Assembly (NCBI GenBank): GCA_907165275.2
Contig: OU015654.1
Location: 327,501-391,500 of the forward strand
Direction: 5' to 3'
DNA: 64,000 nucleotides
From: Zygaena filipendulae
Lineage: Eukaryota > Arthropoda > Insecta > Lepidoptera > Zygaenidae
The notes beneath the pieces were generated by a model. The model was given only the letters and a program-made list of their open reading frames with translations. It did not search any database and was not told the origin of the DNA. The first letter of the stretch is position 1. Each line of letters opens with the position of its first letter. Made by a program: the position numbers and the translations under genes. Shown in pieces: positions 1 to 9,960 of the stretch.

Positions 1-442
1 TATATGTTTGGTTAAGATAAAAACAATCAATATATTTATGTCTGCCCATTGCGAAATAATCGCGCATGTTATTTTGATTTTCACATGCAACGTCGTCAAA
101 CACAATCACAGAGAAAGGTTTAGCGTCTTGTAGATTCAACACATCATCTTTATCATGATATTTTTCGAACAAAATACCCGGAACTCGTTCCAAAACTTTT
201 TCCAAAAACACGTACTTGGGTTGGTGTAATGTTTTTGAATACACATACAAATTTCGGTAATGTAATCCGTTTTTATGCAAAAGGAGGCCAATCATCAGAT
301 TTGTTTTCCCACAGTTCGATGGGCCACAAATGATGCATCGAACCGAATTAGGTAAAAGGCTTCCATGACGTGATATAGTATTTTTGTTCTCAACACAAAC
401 TTTATCAACATTTAACGATTGGGGCTGTTTAATGAACTTCAT
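1..442 (-). CDS. Packaging ATPase fragment, Maverick/Polinton (adintovirus-like) type, cut by the window edge
   Basis: The frame is open from an ATG at 442 down to base 1 (147 codons) and runs out of the window. It can also be read back without a stop to about 538, where a TGA blocks it. Counting from the ATG, a Walker A motif GPSNCGKT lies at residues 40-47. A Walker B strand VIVFDD ends at Asp116-Asp117, and the frame closes at the edge with MGRHKYIDCFYLNQTY, which has the spacing of the sensor glutamine in this ATPase group. A32-like/FtsK-HerA ATPases pump DNA into capsids, and insect Maverick-type elements carry one. The family call rests on these motifs and on my memory of similar insect proteins, not on a search. 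No other virus-like gene is visible here, so this may be the end of a larger element to the left or an isolated relic. It could also be another P-loop ATPase. Confidence 0.6.
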   Translation of the reverse strand, partial: MKFIKQPQSLNVDKVCVENKNTISRHGSLLPNSVRCIICGPSNCGKTNLMIGLLLHKNGLHYRNLYVYSKTLHQPKYVFLEKVLERVPGILFEKYHDKDDVLNLQDAKPFSVIVFDDVACENQNNMRDYFAMGRHKYIDCFYLNQTY

Positions 443-544
443 GATGTGCCAGTCAAGTCTATAATGTATTGTTTCATTTATTACATCAATTTTTAAGTTA
501 AAAACCTGGGACAGAAAATTGTTAGTTACGTGATACAGTCATTC

Positions 545-644
545 GTAGTGTATTATTGGGCATTCTGCAACCCAGAGTGAGCGCAGCGAACGGTCGGTAG
601 CGAAGCGGACGACTGGGGGGCCAGAATGCCCAATAATACACTAC
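545..644. repeat. 100-bp hairpin with 23-bp perfect arms
   Basis: Arm 545-567 (GTAGTGTATTATTGGGCATT and three more bases) is the exact reverse complement of 622-644. The 54-bp centre is GC-rich and itself partly palindromic, opening CCCAG and closing CTGGG, and it includes GAGCGCAGCGAA. The hairpin sits exactly between the ATPase fragment and the point where Bel/Pao gag homology begins. It may be a miniature foldback insertion, an element end, or a scar of the event that truncated the retrotransposon. No clear target duplication is visible. Confidence 0.8.
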
Positions 645-645
645 T

Positions 646-3600
646 CGTGTTCTAGCTACGGCGTATCTCGACAAGATTTTTAATTTACCTTCTCTACAAA
701 AAGTATCGATCGAAGGTTTAAATTTGTTAACTAATACTTTATATGAAAGTGTAAATGCACTTCGTGCCCTTAAAATCGAATCGCTCGACGAGTTTATTTT
801 GTTTTATTTAGCCGCTCGTGCGCTAGATGGCGACACTCGCCAACGATTCGAAATACAGAATGAGAATGAAATTCCTACGTTTGAAAACTTATTGAGTTAT
901 TTGCAAAATTATGTTAAAATTTTGGAAGTAAGTAAAGCTCCGTTTGCTTTTCCAAAAAATGTGAAAAATACACAACAAATTCGTAAAGTAGAAAAATACA
1001 GTCCACGTAGTAAGCAGTCGAAGTCATCGTTTGTTTCTTCCACGGAAAATAATAGTGAGGAACAAAAACAAAAAAATAATGTTAGTTGCCCGTGCTGCAA
1101 CTCATCTCATCGCATTTATAAATGTTTTAAGTTTCAGAAAATGAATGTTGATTCGAGAATAAAATTAGTGAATGATTTAAACTTGTGTCGAAATTGTTTG
1201 CGATCGGGACATAGTGTAAACAATTGTTCGTCCAATTTAAATTGTCTCGTGTGTGGTTCGCGACACAATTCGTTGTTGCACGTCGATGCAACCTCGCGTG
1301 CCCCTACCACAAGTACTTTTTTGCAAGTTGATGCCCCTACTACTAGTTCATCTATGAGTGCCCCTACCATAAGTTCGTCCCCTACTATGAGTTTTAGTGC
1401 TGATTGCAACAATGATAATATTTCTCAAGGTGCGCATGCAAATGCTACCTTGACAAGTGTTGCACCTCAATCGAGTGAGTTGCACTCAACTAAAATTTTA
1501 GGATCCGCGATAGTTCGTGTGCGTGATGCTAGTGATTCTTGGCAGTACGTGCGAGCGCTCATAGATAGCTGTAGTATGGATTCCTTTATAACGAGTTCGT
1601 GCGCCCACAGGCTCGGACTGCCCATTCGTAAATGCAACATGGCGGTTGCGGGTCTCGGTCAAAACGCGGTTAACACTATAAAGGGTGTTACCTTTTGTTC
1701 TATTATGCCTAAGCACAGAGACGCGCCGCGATTTGATTTGCCTTTTGTTATTATTCCAAAAATTACATCAAACATGCCTTCTGTACAGTTGCCGCCGGCT
1801 GTTCGAGAACAATTCCGTCATTTGAACCTAGCCGACGAAAACTTTGATAGACCTTGTCGAGTAGATATTCTTCTAGGAGTAGAATGTTTTGATCGCATTT
1901 ATGATGGAGCTCGTTATACTCCAGGTCCTGATTTCCCGTGTGCGTTGTCAAGCGTGTTCGGTTGGGTTATTACAGGTCAGTTTAAACCATCTGCGGTTCA
2001 CACACCCGCTACAGAGATAACTTCACTTATTGCTTCCACGTGTTCTCTAGATAACATTGTGCAACGTTTCTGGGAAACAGAAGAACCTCCCACGAGTCAT
2101 ATTCGAGTGCCAGAAAATGATCTTTGTGAAAAAAAATATAAAGATTTAACTTACCGTAACCCTGACGGTAGATACGTCGTTCCTCTTCTATTGAAGGATG
2201 AGTCTCATAGTTTAGGTGATTCAAGCCAGCAATCGTTAAACCGGTTCCTGAACTTAGAGAAGCGTCTCCTTCGTGAACCAGAGTTGAAAACCGAATATGT
2301 CAATTTCATGAATCAGTACGAGGAAATGGGTCATATGCAGCCGTGTACATCATCGTTTCCTGGTAGTACGTATGTAATTCCTCACCATTGTGTGGTTCGA
2401 CCTGAGAGCACCACTACTCGCTTACGGGTTGTATTCGACGCTAGCTGTCCTACAACCAACCGGAAGTCTTTGAACGACATTGTTCACGTAGGTCCGAAAC
2501 TTCAGATAGACATAGTCGACTTGGTCACTAAGTTTCGCCTTCACGTAATTGTCTTCACTGCCGATATATGTAAAATGTATAGACAGATACTTATTCGACC
2601 TGAAGATAGGTCATACCAGCATATTTTATGGCGCGATGCGCCCGGCTTCCCGCTCAAAGAATACGAGCTGAACACCTTAACGTACGGCGTCAGCAGTTCT
2701 CCTTATCTGGCAATTAGAACCTTGCATCAACTCGCTGACGATTATAATTCGCAGTTTCCTCAAGCCGCCCAAGTCCTTCGTGAAGAGACGTTCATGGATG
2801 ACGTGACTACAGGAGCCTCCACTTTAGAAGCTGCTAAAACTCTGAAGAGTGATCTGATAGCCTTATTGAAGTTGGGTAAATTCGATCTCCGGAAATGGAG
2901 CAGTAATCATCCAGGTCTTCTGTCTGATATTCCATCAGAGCACTATCAATCTCCAAAATTGTTCAGTGAGCCAAACAGCGAACTCACTTTAAAAATATTA
3001 GGAATTAAGTGGGACCCCTGTTCCGATAATTTTTCTTATTCCTTTTCTAACGACTTCAAGGTCGAATACACTAAAAGAGCCATTCTGTCAATTATAGCGA
3101 GAATTTTTGATCCACTCGGTTGGATTTGTCCGGTTATTTTCTCTGCTAAGGTGTTGCTACAGGAGATGTGGCGATTAGAATTATCCTGGGATGAGCCTAT
3201 TCCGTGTCATCTGGCCAAGCAATGGCACCTTCTAGCGGCAAATTTATCGGATTTGCAATCTATTAAATTACCACGGTTAGTTCTCCCTCCTGAATCAACA
3301 GAGACCCATCTGGTTGGATTCTGTGATGGCAGTTCAAAGGGATATGGTTGTTGCGTTTACCTATGCGCCGTAACCACTACGGGCACTGCCACTAGTTTGC
3401 TCATAGGTAAATCTAAAATTGCCCCAATAAAACCTTTAACAGTAAATCGACTGGAGTTGTGCGCTGCCGGTTTGTTAGCCCGAGTGCTGAATCACATGTA
3501 CGAACTTCTTAAGTCAAAATTGAAAATAGATTCGGTTAAAGCCTTCACAGATAGTAGTACAGTATTGTCGTGGTTAAATACACCCCCTCATCTTCTTAAA

Positions 3601-5355
3601 ATGTTTGTGGCTAATCGAGTCGTACAAATTACCGATATGGTCAAGCCTGATTTGTGGTATCATGTTTCGACGCTAGATAACCCCGCGGATTGTTGTAGCC
3701 GAGGCACAACATGTGAGGTACTTGGAACTCATAATCTCTGGTGGACTGGTCCCGCCTGGCTCAATCAATTTCCTTCATTGTGGCCAACGCAACGGGTTCT
3801 GGTCCCAAGGCAAGAGTTGCCAGAATTGAAATCACCACCGTCGGAGTGTCTAGTTAGCACGAAATCCGATGATGTTCTCAACAACTTGACTTCAAAATAC
3901 TCTTCTCTCGCTAAACCCCAAAGAGTATTAGCCTGGTGTATGAGATTTGTAAGAAATGCTAAGGTGAAAAAGGAAAACCGTAATTTATCACCGCTCTCAT
4001 TCCCTGAAATGGAAAGTGCGTTAGAGTTGTTAGTTAAGCACACTCAACAGGAATATTTTGCACGAGAATTGCAACTCGTCAAAGAAGGTTTACGTTGTAT
4101 AAAGTCGATCCAAAAACTAAACCCGCACATCGATGAGGTAGGTATCTTGCGAGTGGGGGGTCGGATTCGTCATTCAAATTTGCCACATGCAGCAAAGCAC
4201 CCGATGCTTTTGCCTAAATCATCCGCACTGTCACAATTAATTGTTGACAGTAGTCACGTGAAATATTTACATTGCGGTCCTCGCACTTTGCAATCTCTAA
4301 TTTATCGTAAATTTTGGATATTAGGTTTGCGACTATTAATTCGTTCTCGCATTTCGAGATGCGTAATCTGTTTTAAATCAAAACCTATTCCATGTCAGCC
4401 TTTAATGGGTGATCTCCCCATTTCAAGGTTTCAGTCGGGTAGATGTTTTCACACCACTGGTATTGATTTCGGTGGCCCTTTCATCCTTAAAGAAAGCAGA
4501 CGTAGAAATGCGCGCACGTACAAGGCTTGGATATGCCTATTCATTTGTTTAAGTGTTAAAGCTATACATTTAGAAGTAGTGACCGAGCTTAGTGCCGAAG
4601 CCTTTCTCGCCGCGCTTGATCGATTTGTCTCAAGACGTAATATTTGTCACAAAATTATCACAGATTGCGGTACTAACTTCGTCGGTTCCAATCGATATTT
4701 GAATGAAATGTATAGACTAGTCTCTGAAAATCAATCGAACATAGCGGACGGACTAGCTGTTAGACAAATCATTTGGGAATTCAATCCACCCGGTGCCCCT
4801 CATTTTGGTGGGATCTTCGAAAGTGGGATTAAGTCGACCAAATACCACTTGAAGCGAGTGGTTGGTTCACAAGTCTTGACTTTAGAAGAAATGTTTACAA
4901 TACTTGCGAAAATAGAAGCTGTCTTAAATTCTAGACCTATTTGTGCAATTTCTGCCGATCCAGATGAGATAGATGTACTTACACCAGCTCATTTCTTGGT
5001 TGGAGGTCCCCTCGTTGGTCTCCCTGAAGTTCCTTTGGAAGATATGCCGTCCTGTCCTCGCTCGCGCTGGCAATTGCTTCGTAAAATGACTCAAACCTTT
5101 TGGCGTATATGGCAGGATGACTATTTGCACACCCTCCAACAAAGAAACAAGTGGTTCAAAAATACAGCCAATGTGAAAGTAAATGATCTGGTAATTCTAG
5201 TGGAGCCCAATCTTCCACCATTATCATGGAGAGTAGGCAAGATAGTCCAGTTGCACCCTGGACAAGATAACGTTGTTAGAGTAGTGTCAGTAAAAACAGC
5301 AAGTGGCAACATTTTTCGTCGTCCTGTCGTAAAAATTTGTCCTATGCCAATGTAA
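646..5355 (+). CDS. Bel/Pao gag-pol polyprotein, N-terminus missing
   Basis: The reading frame is open from 637, and gag-like sequence begins around 646 (VLATAYLDKIFNLPSLQ). Residues here are counted from the codon at 724, giving 1543 to the stop. Cysteine/histidine zinc-knuckle-like motifs start at residue 122 (CPCC...C...H). The aspartic protease is at 281 and reads DSCS where the family has DSG. The reverse transcriptase box is FMDD at 690-693. RNase H aspartates are at 868 and 943. The integrase zinc motif uses H1178, H1183, C1213 and C1216, and its catalytic triad is D1248, D1314 and E1366. The tail (about 1430-1540) resembles the DUF5641 domain of this clade. These proteins build the particle, copy the RNA and insert the DNA. 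The only visible defects are the missing N-terminus and the protease Gly-to-Cys change. Confidence 0.9.
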   Translation, partial: RVLATAYLDKIFNLPSLQKVSIEGLNLLTNTLYESVNALRALKIESLDEFILFYLAARALDGDTRQRFEIQNENEIPTFENLLSYLQNYVKILEVSKAPFAFPKNVKNTQQIRKVEKYSPRSKQSKSSFVSSTENNSEEQKQKNNVSCPCCNSSHRIYKCFKFQKMNVDSRIKLVNDLNLCRNCLRSGHSVNNCSSNLNCLVCGSRHNSLLHVDATSRAPTTSTFLQVDAPTTSSSMSAPTISSSPTMSFSADCNNDNISQGAHANATLTSVAPQSSELHSTKILGSAIVRVRDASDSWQYVRALIDSCSMDSFITSSCAHRLGLPIRKCNMAVAGLGQNAVNTIKGVTFCSIMPKHRDAPRFDLPFVIIPKITSNMPSVQLPPAVREQFRHLNLADENFDRPCRVDILLGVECFDRIYDGARYTPGPDFPCALSSVFGWVITGQFKPSAVHTPATEITSLIASTCSLDNIVQRFWETEEPPTSHIRVPENDLCEKKYKDLTYRNPDGRYVVPLLLKDESHSLGDSSQQSLNRFLNLEKRLLREPELKTEYVNFMNQYEEMGHMQPCTSSFPGSTYVIPHHCVVRPESTTTRLRVVFDASCPTTNRKSLNDIVHVGPKLQIDIVDLVTKFRLHVIVFTADICKMYRQILIRPEDRSYQHILWRDAPGFPLKEYELNTLTYGVSSSPYLAIRTLHQLADDYNSQFPQAAQVLREETFMDDVTTGASTLEAAKTLKSDLIALLKLGKFDLRKWSSNHPGLLSDIPSEHYQSPKLFSEPNSELTLKILGIKWDPCSDNFSYSFSNDFKVEYTKRAILSIIARIFDPLGWICPVIFSAKVLLQEMWRLELSWDEPIPCHLAKQWHLLAANLSDLQSIKLPRLVLPPESTETHLVGFCDGSSKGYGCCVYLCAVTTTGTATSLLIGKSKIAPIKPLTVNRLELCAAGLLARVLNHMYELLKSKLKIDSVKAFTDSSTVLSWLNTPPHLLKMFVANRVVQITDMVKPDLWYHVSTLDNPADCCSRGTTCEVLGTHNLWWTGPAWLNQFPSLWPTQRVLVPRQELPELKSPPSECLVSTKSDDVLNNLTSKYSSLAKPQRVLAWCMRFVRNAKVKKENRNLSPLSFPEMESALELLVKHTQQEYFARELQLVKEGLRCIKSIQKLNPHIDEVGILRVGGRIRHSNLPHAAKHPMLLPKSSALSQLIVDSSHVKYLHCGPRTLQSLIYRKFWILGLRLLIRSRISRCVICFKSKPIPCQPLMGDLPISRFQSGRCFHTTGIDFGGPFILKESRRRNARTYKAWICLFICLSVKAIHLEVVTELSAEAFLAALDRFVSRRNICHKIITDCGTNFVGSNRYLNEMYRLVSENQSNIADGLAVRQIIWEFNPPGAPHFGGIFESGIKSTKYHLKRVVGSQVLTLEEMFTILAKIEAVLNSRPICAISADPDEIDVLTPAHFLVGGPLVGLPEVPLEDMPSCPRSRWQLLRKMTQTFWRIWQDDYLHTLQQRNKWFKNTANVKVNDLVILVEPNLPPLSWRVGKIVQLHPGQDNVVRVVSVKTASGNIFRRPVVKICPMPM

Positions 5356-5583
5356 ATTATTAAAATGTAAGTCTTTACCTCTTGTTATATTAGGTAAGTA
5401 TTCTAGTATTAAGTTCTTATAAACTATAAAAAAAATATATTGTTACCATATTGGAAACCATAGTTAAGTCCATATTATCTAATTATGGTTTTGAATTAAG
5501 TTTGTATTTAAGTTTGTAAACGTCTAGTGTTGTAATTTGAGCACAGCCAATGATTTACCGTGTTTGGAATCCTTGTGAATTCC

Positions 5584-5594
5584 AAGTGGGGGGT
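5584..5594 (+). other. Polypurine tract of the Bel/Pao element
   Basis: AAGTGGGGGGT lies directly before the LTR start TGTTGCGG at 5596. This is the place where plus-strand DNA synthesis is primed in LTR elements, and it fixes the left edge of the 3' LTR. Confidence 0.7.
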
Positions 5595-5595
5595 A

Positions 5596-6191
5596 TGTTG
5601 CGGCATCCCTTCCCTATTCATACATAAATCTATTCCAAAGTCCCAATTCAAATTTACCGCGCACCGACCGGCCTACGCGCTCTTGTCGATGCGCGAATAA
5701 GGAACAAGAAAACGTTATGGCCGCCGCGAACGTTTGAGCCGCACGTCGTCGCTTGGTTCTCGGTGAAAAGGACTAGAAAACTGGTGCTGATTCCATTAAT
5801 TGGACGATCTAAGTACTCCTCAGAGTGATATTGTCGTGTGGAAGTGTGGTCAAAGAAAACGGGTGCACCCAAGACTGTCACACTCCGTGTTTCGTCCGGT
5901 CGGTGAGTCCTTACTCCTTTCTTTCTCCTTTCATTTCGTCAATGTACCCTTTTACTGGGTTTCTGGGGATTCTTATCGGCTCCAAGGCAAGGAATACAAG
6001 CAGGCCAGTTTGCTCTGGGTTCTGCCATACCGCACCAGTGGGGTATACGTATACGCTACCAATAAGTCGGTTACGTATACAATACGTAAAGTACGTAATC
6101 AAGGCGTGGGGTACGTACCTCATTACAATGTACCCCAGGTAGCCCATGCGTATTGTAATCTAACTCGTTAAATCAGGAAAAAATCGTGAAC
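5596..6191 (+). repeat. 3' LTR of the Bel/Pao element (right edge approximate)
   Basis: Begins TGTTGCGGCATC after the polypurine tract. No partner LTR exists in the window, so the right end is inferred: the GTGAACA around 6191 would give a usual CA end, and an AATAAA-like stretch lies just after it near 6201. Open frames of 75-123 codons inside this stretch look like chance and overlap each other on both strands. Confidence 0.5.
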
Positions 6192-7179
6192 ATTCTAAGT
6201 AAATAAAAACAAGGTCATGGGTTAGGGTTCGCAAGAAAACTGCCCTTGTTTTATGCCGCACTTAGAAGTGGTAACTGCGCTCACACAGCTGTTAAGTGCT
6301 TCCCTTGATGCAAGGGCGGGGGTCACGCCCACACTATTTACTTGTAAAAAAAATTGTAGACCAAAATATCTGTATTGAGTAGTAATCGAGTATTTCTATA
6401 AATTTCTTGATTCAGTATCTGAATCAATGTGTTCATCAGTGAGTAGAATAATTTATACAAACCTTATAGGTAAGTTTAACGAAGGACGTCGAAAAAGCGT
6501 GTTCTATATTCAATTATGGTCTATACTAATGTTATAATATTTATAATATTGATTTTTGTTTGTTTGTTTGTTTGTTGCGATTTAACTACTGGCCCGTTTT
6601 CAAAAAATCTTTCACCATTAGAAAGCTACATTATCCCTGAGTAACATAGGCTATATTGTAATCCAAAATTCCCGCGGGAACTCTGAAATTATTGCGGGTG
6701 AAACCGCGCGGAACAGCTATTCAAAACAATTTGACACTCAAGTGAAAAAATAGCTCTGTTATGGTTTTGTATGAAACGCTACACTAAGCTCACTCTGTGT
6801 TTTAATTCAAAATAAGTCGGAGCTAACTTCAACATAGCTCATAAAATCACGAAGATTAATGATATTTAATTCAATATTTGCCTCATTCAATTACCTTCGA
6901 GTACTGAAGCTTTGAGTTCAAGCTGGAGAAGGGTGAAGAAAGAGAAATTTCACTCAAATTAATCTGACGTATTAAGTTGTAAAATAAAACCGCTTTATGT
7001 ACAAAAGTAAAATGTAACCACAATGTAAAGAAATGAGACAGAGTTTATGATCCAGTTTTTACCCAATCAAAATGTCTTTTTAAACTAGCTGTCCCCCGCG
7101 ATTTCACCGGCGTTGATTACGGAGATACCGCAGGAATTCGCGGGAAATATTATTAGTATAGAATCTATACGTTATGTTC
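6192..7179. other. Non-coding DNA with Helitron-like pieces
   Basis: A degenerate Helitron-like copy (type with AAAGAGG...GTTTGTTTG...CGCGGGACAGCTAG) occupies about 6521-6722 on the plus strand. A short minus-strand piece lies at 7084-7165, starting CTAGCTGTCCCCCGCG. I see no gene in the remainder, which is AT-rich and full of stops. Confidence 0.6.
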
Positions 7180-7608
7180 GTTTATCTACACTAACGTTGT
7201 AACATTCTACTTATGTTTCCAATACTTAGTTTATAATTACTACTGTTATAGCGCAGACAACAAAACACTCAATTTAAGCAATTTCACATGATGGTATAAT
7301 ATCCACATCGATATCGTAAAATCTCATTATAACATCAATAAAACGCGACCAACTTGATTGCAGGGCCAATCAGGTTGGTCGCGTTTTATTGATGCGCGCA
7401 GCGCGCGCTCTCATTGGTTAGATTTTGATGGCGGCAAAATCACTGTGATCTCTTGTTGTTTGATTAATTGCATTAGTGAAGATAAAGTAGTGTATGCAAC
7501 TGCATATAACACGGGTATTAAAACACTCGTTACTATTATGAAACGAGCGCAGCATAAACTCACACTCGTGTTTTAATACCCTTCATTATATGACAGTTGC
7601 ATAAACTA
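7180..7608 (+). repeat. Hairpin-bearing interspersed repeat, copy 1
   Basis: This stretch matches 48743-49139 in reverse orientation over about 350 bp. Its centre is a strong hairpin: 7334-7360 pairs with 7367-7393 (ATCAATAAAACGCGACCAAC against its complement, one G-T mismatch, 6-base loop). The right end is a second foldback: about 7487-7528 pairs with about 7565-7608 around ACGAGCGCAGC. Non-autonomous DNA transposon is the likeliest class, but I do not recognise the family. Confidence 0.75.
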
Positions 7609-8715
7609 CTATTTTAGTATCTATAGTATAGATAAAGACAAATGCAGTTAACATAGAATACCGGCAATTCCACTCGCAGTTCTAACCTTTATGAATTTCA
7701 AGACTTCCTCGGGAACTCTATGTTTCGAAAACGTTAGTATTTTTTGTAACTCGGGGATGCTGATAGGGAAATAATGTTCAGAAAATTTAACAAAAATAAA
7801 CATTTCCACTTTATAATATTTTCCGGATAGGTTTATAAAAACATTTTTCTGGGAAATTTTCTGAATAAAAGAAAAATGTAATATTTATTCACTAAATTTG
7901 GGATAATTAATTATTTAGGCGAGTCGAAATAACGTAGACTCAAAGTGTGTAAAATCAGCCAATTAAAATTGTAATGTAGACTCTCAGAGTAAGTATAAAA
8001 CATATTTTATATCATATTTTGTTAAATTCACCACCATTTTGGGGATTATTATCACTAATGAGCTCCTGATTAGTAATCTAAATTCAGACAGTATTCATTT
8101 CAAGGGTTTATTCCACATAACGACTCTGTGGTCTAGTCAATGGTTTCTTGGTATCTAGGTACTTCAAATTACATATTATTATGAGCTGACAATCTAACTA
8201 AAAATATATTCTTGTTATTTTGTTTAACAGAAAATTGGTATATCCTATATGTTTCACAAGTTTATTAAAAAAAATTACTAAAAGTGACGTCATGTTTTTG
8301 TCTTTAATAAAGACTAGCTGTGCTGCACGGTTTCACGCGCTTGGCTTTCTAACAGTGAAAAGAAATCCTAGAATCGGGTGAGTAGTTCCAGTCTCCAGAG
8401 CTTAACCTCTATATCCAAACTTTAGTATAAGTACTTATTGTACAAATAAAATAGTAAAAAAACTATTTAAGTTTTGTCATCAATATGTATTTATGTGATT
8501 CTGAGAAATGTGCGAGTGAGTCCTTTTCGAAACCGATTTTATAATTATTATTAGTTAAGAAACCCTTCTAATTCGTTAAAGCGCGTAATTATTGAGTAAG
8601 CAATTAATGATAGTTAATAGTTAATAGTTTGTGATGCCTTTGTAAAGAATGTTGCAAAGTTATTTGTGAAGATGTTAGCATGTTTGGTACACATTCACAT
8701 AAAATAAAATTTGTA
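7609..8715. other. Non-coding DNA, no gene seen
   Basis: AT-rich. Traces of Helitron-like ends occur near 7665-7730 and at 8313-8420 (CTAGCTGTGCTGCACGG), both eroded. No exon-like open stretch with splice sites was found on either strand. Confidence 0.5.
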
Positions 8716-8719
8716 CACT

Positions 8720-9022
8720 GACAGATTATTAAATGAAATTTTTATCCCAAAAAACCAATTTTCCAAATCCCTCCAACTGGAACCCGTGAAATACGTACAT
8801 TATTGTTGAGTAGTTCCGATGACCATCTGTGGTCTTCATCATCAGTTCCACTTCTTCAAAACTTGGTGGTAATGGGACCTAATTGGGAGTAAACTCTTTC
8901 TAGCAGAAAAAGAATTTTCGAAATCGGTCCAACCGTCTTCGAGTAATCGGTGAACATACATATAAAAAAAAACCTACATACAATCGAATGCATAACCTCC
9001 TCCTTTTTGGAAGTCGGTTAAA
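8720..9022 (+). mobile_element. 3' end of a non-LTR retrotransposon (RTE-like tail)
   Basis: The stretch ends in CTCCTCCTTTTTGGAAGTCGGTT followed by A-rich sequence, preceded by CGGTCCAACCGTCTTCGAG. The same tail is found again at 23535-23567. Tails of this form end RTE-class elements in Lepidoptera as far as I recall. No coding part remains. Confidence 0.5.
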
Positions 9023-9489
9023 AATTAAAAATTAGTTTCTGAGGGAATACCGAAATGAAGTGGTTTTTCTTTATAACCAAAAACACCAACATCAATGAAG
9101 TCATAAAGGATTCATTTGCGGCTCTTCAAACAAGTTAATCTCGATGAAGTGACATAAATTCATCTAAACAAGAAGTGAGAGAGAAGTGAGCTCAATGGAA
9201 CCTTTAAATGATAAAGTGAAGTAATTAAAAGTTATGAAGTCTCCAACAGGAGCAATGGTGGCGCTAAACAGTTTTCTTTATAAACAAACCTTTTCATTGA
9301 ACCCGAATAGCTTTTGTTATTTTGTGAAGGAACTAAAAATATATGAATTAGGATTGACTTTTATGCAAAAACTTCTAAGCTAGGACTGGATATTTAATTT
9401 TTCCAACAACTCCGGTAAAGTAAAACGAAAAATACATTAGAAATAGGTTGGTAACTCTTTCTCCAAGAATTCCCCTGGAGATTAGGTGA

Positions 9490-9680
9490 AAGAAAATGTG
9501 TGATTATTTGGATGTTTGTTTGCAATAGATAAACTCAAAAAATCCTTAACCGATTTTTAAAATTCTTTCACTCACAGGAAGCTGCAGTGTTTCTGGGTGA
9601 CAAACGGAACCTTTATCCTGAAATTCCTACGGGAACTCCTAAATTAATGCTTGCAAAACCGTTGAGGCTCGATTAGTTTG
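9490..9680 (+). mobile_element. Eroded Helitron-like copy beside the Ig exon
   Basis: The order of motifs is that of the window's AAAGAGG-type copies: GGATGTTTGTTTG, then ATTCTTTCACTCACAGGAAGCTGCAG, then CCTACGGGAACTCC and AAACCGTTGAGG. It ends about 20 bp from the splice donor of the exon at 9703-9910. Confidence 0.45.
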
Positions 9681-9702
9681 TAATAATTACGACTCCACTC
9701 AC

Positions 9703-9910
9703 CGACCACCTGGAGGTATCCAACTTGGCTGATCATGGGGTTGGTGTTCACTTGGCACATGTAGTAGCCTCGGTCCTCTTGCTGCACCTGGCTGACGTGC
9801 AGCAGCCAGGTCATGGAGTTGTCGTGGGAAACGCTGAAGCGCGCCAGGCGAGTGATCACGTGCCGGTGGATCGTCAGGATCATCTGACGATCGATGTGGA
9901 TCCACGCCAC
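9703..9910 (-). CDS. DIP: DIP/lachesin-family exon: second half of the first Ig domain
   Basis: On the minus strand, acceptor TTTCCCAG precedes the exon and donor GTGAGTGG follows it. The 208 bp begin in phase 0 (VAWIHIDRQM) and leave phase 1 (...GYLQVVG). The exon carries the C-strand Trp of VAW and the F-strand signature DRGYYMCQV with the second disulfide Cys, so it completes the Ig fold started by the exon at 23928-24034. DIP proteins are cell-surface adhesion receptors of neurons that bind Dpr partners. Next to the mature DIP layout (three Ig domains and a membrane anchor), this is only domain one; the later exons are expected at lower coordinates and were not found in 1-9700. Helitron-like copies flank it on both sides. 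The DIP-delta-like subgroup seems the nearest by memory, not by a search. Confidence 0.88.
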
Positions 9911-9960
9911 CTGGGAAACCAAAGATGGACATCTTATAGAAAAAGATGGACATCCTACTA

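Larger units (their letters stand above)
646..6191 (+). mobile_element. Bel/Pao LTR retrotransposon, 5' truncated
   Basis: The element keeps most of gag, all of pol, a polypurine tract (5584-5594) and a 3' LTR, but it has no 5' LTR, no primer-binding site and no N-terminal part of gag. Homology stops at the hairpin that ends at 644. The LTR probably starts with TGTTGCGGCATC at 5596. Its end is uncertain because there is no second LTR to compare; a TG...CA-type end near 6191 is a guess. A truncated element like this cannot be copied by itself. The pol frame nevertheless has no stop or frameshift, so the truncation seems recent compared with ordinary decay. Confidence 0.85.

Noticed and set aside
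5800..6171. 123- and 105-codon frames after the retrotransposon
   Set aside because: They lie inside the LTR in two overlapping frames with a third on the other strand; no family features.
1..9700. Further DIP exons (second and third Ig domains)
   Set aside because: I looked for Ig signatures (Y-x-C with an upstream Trp) on the minus strand and found none.
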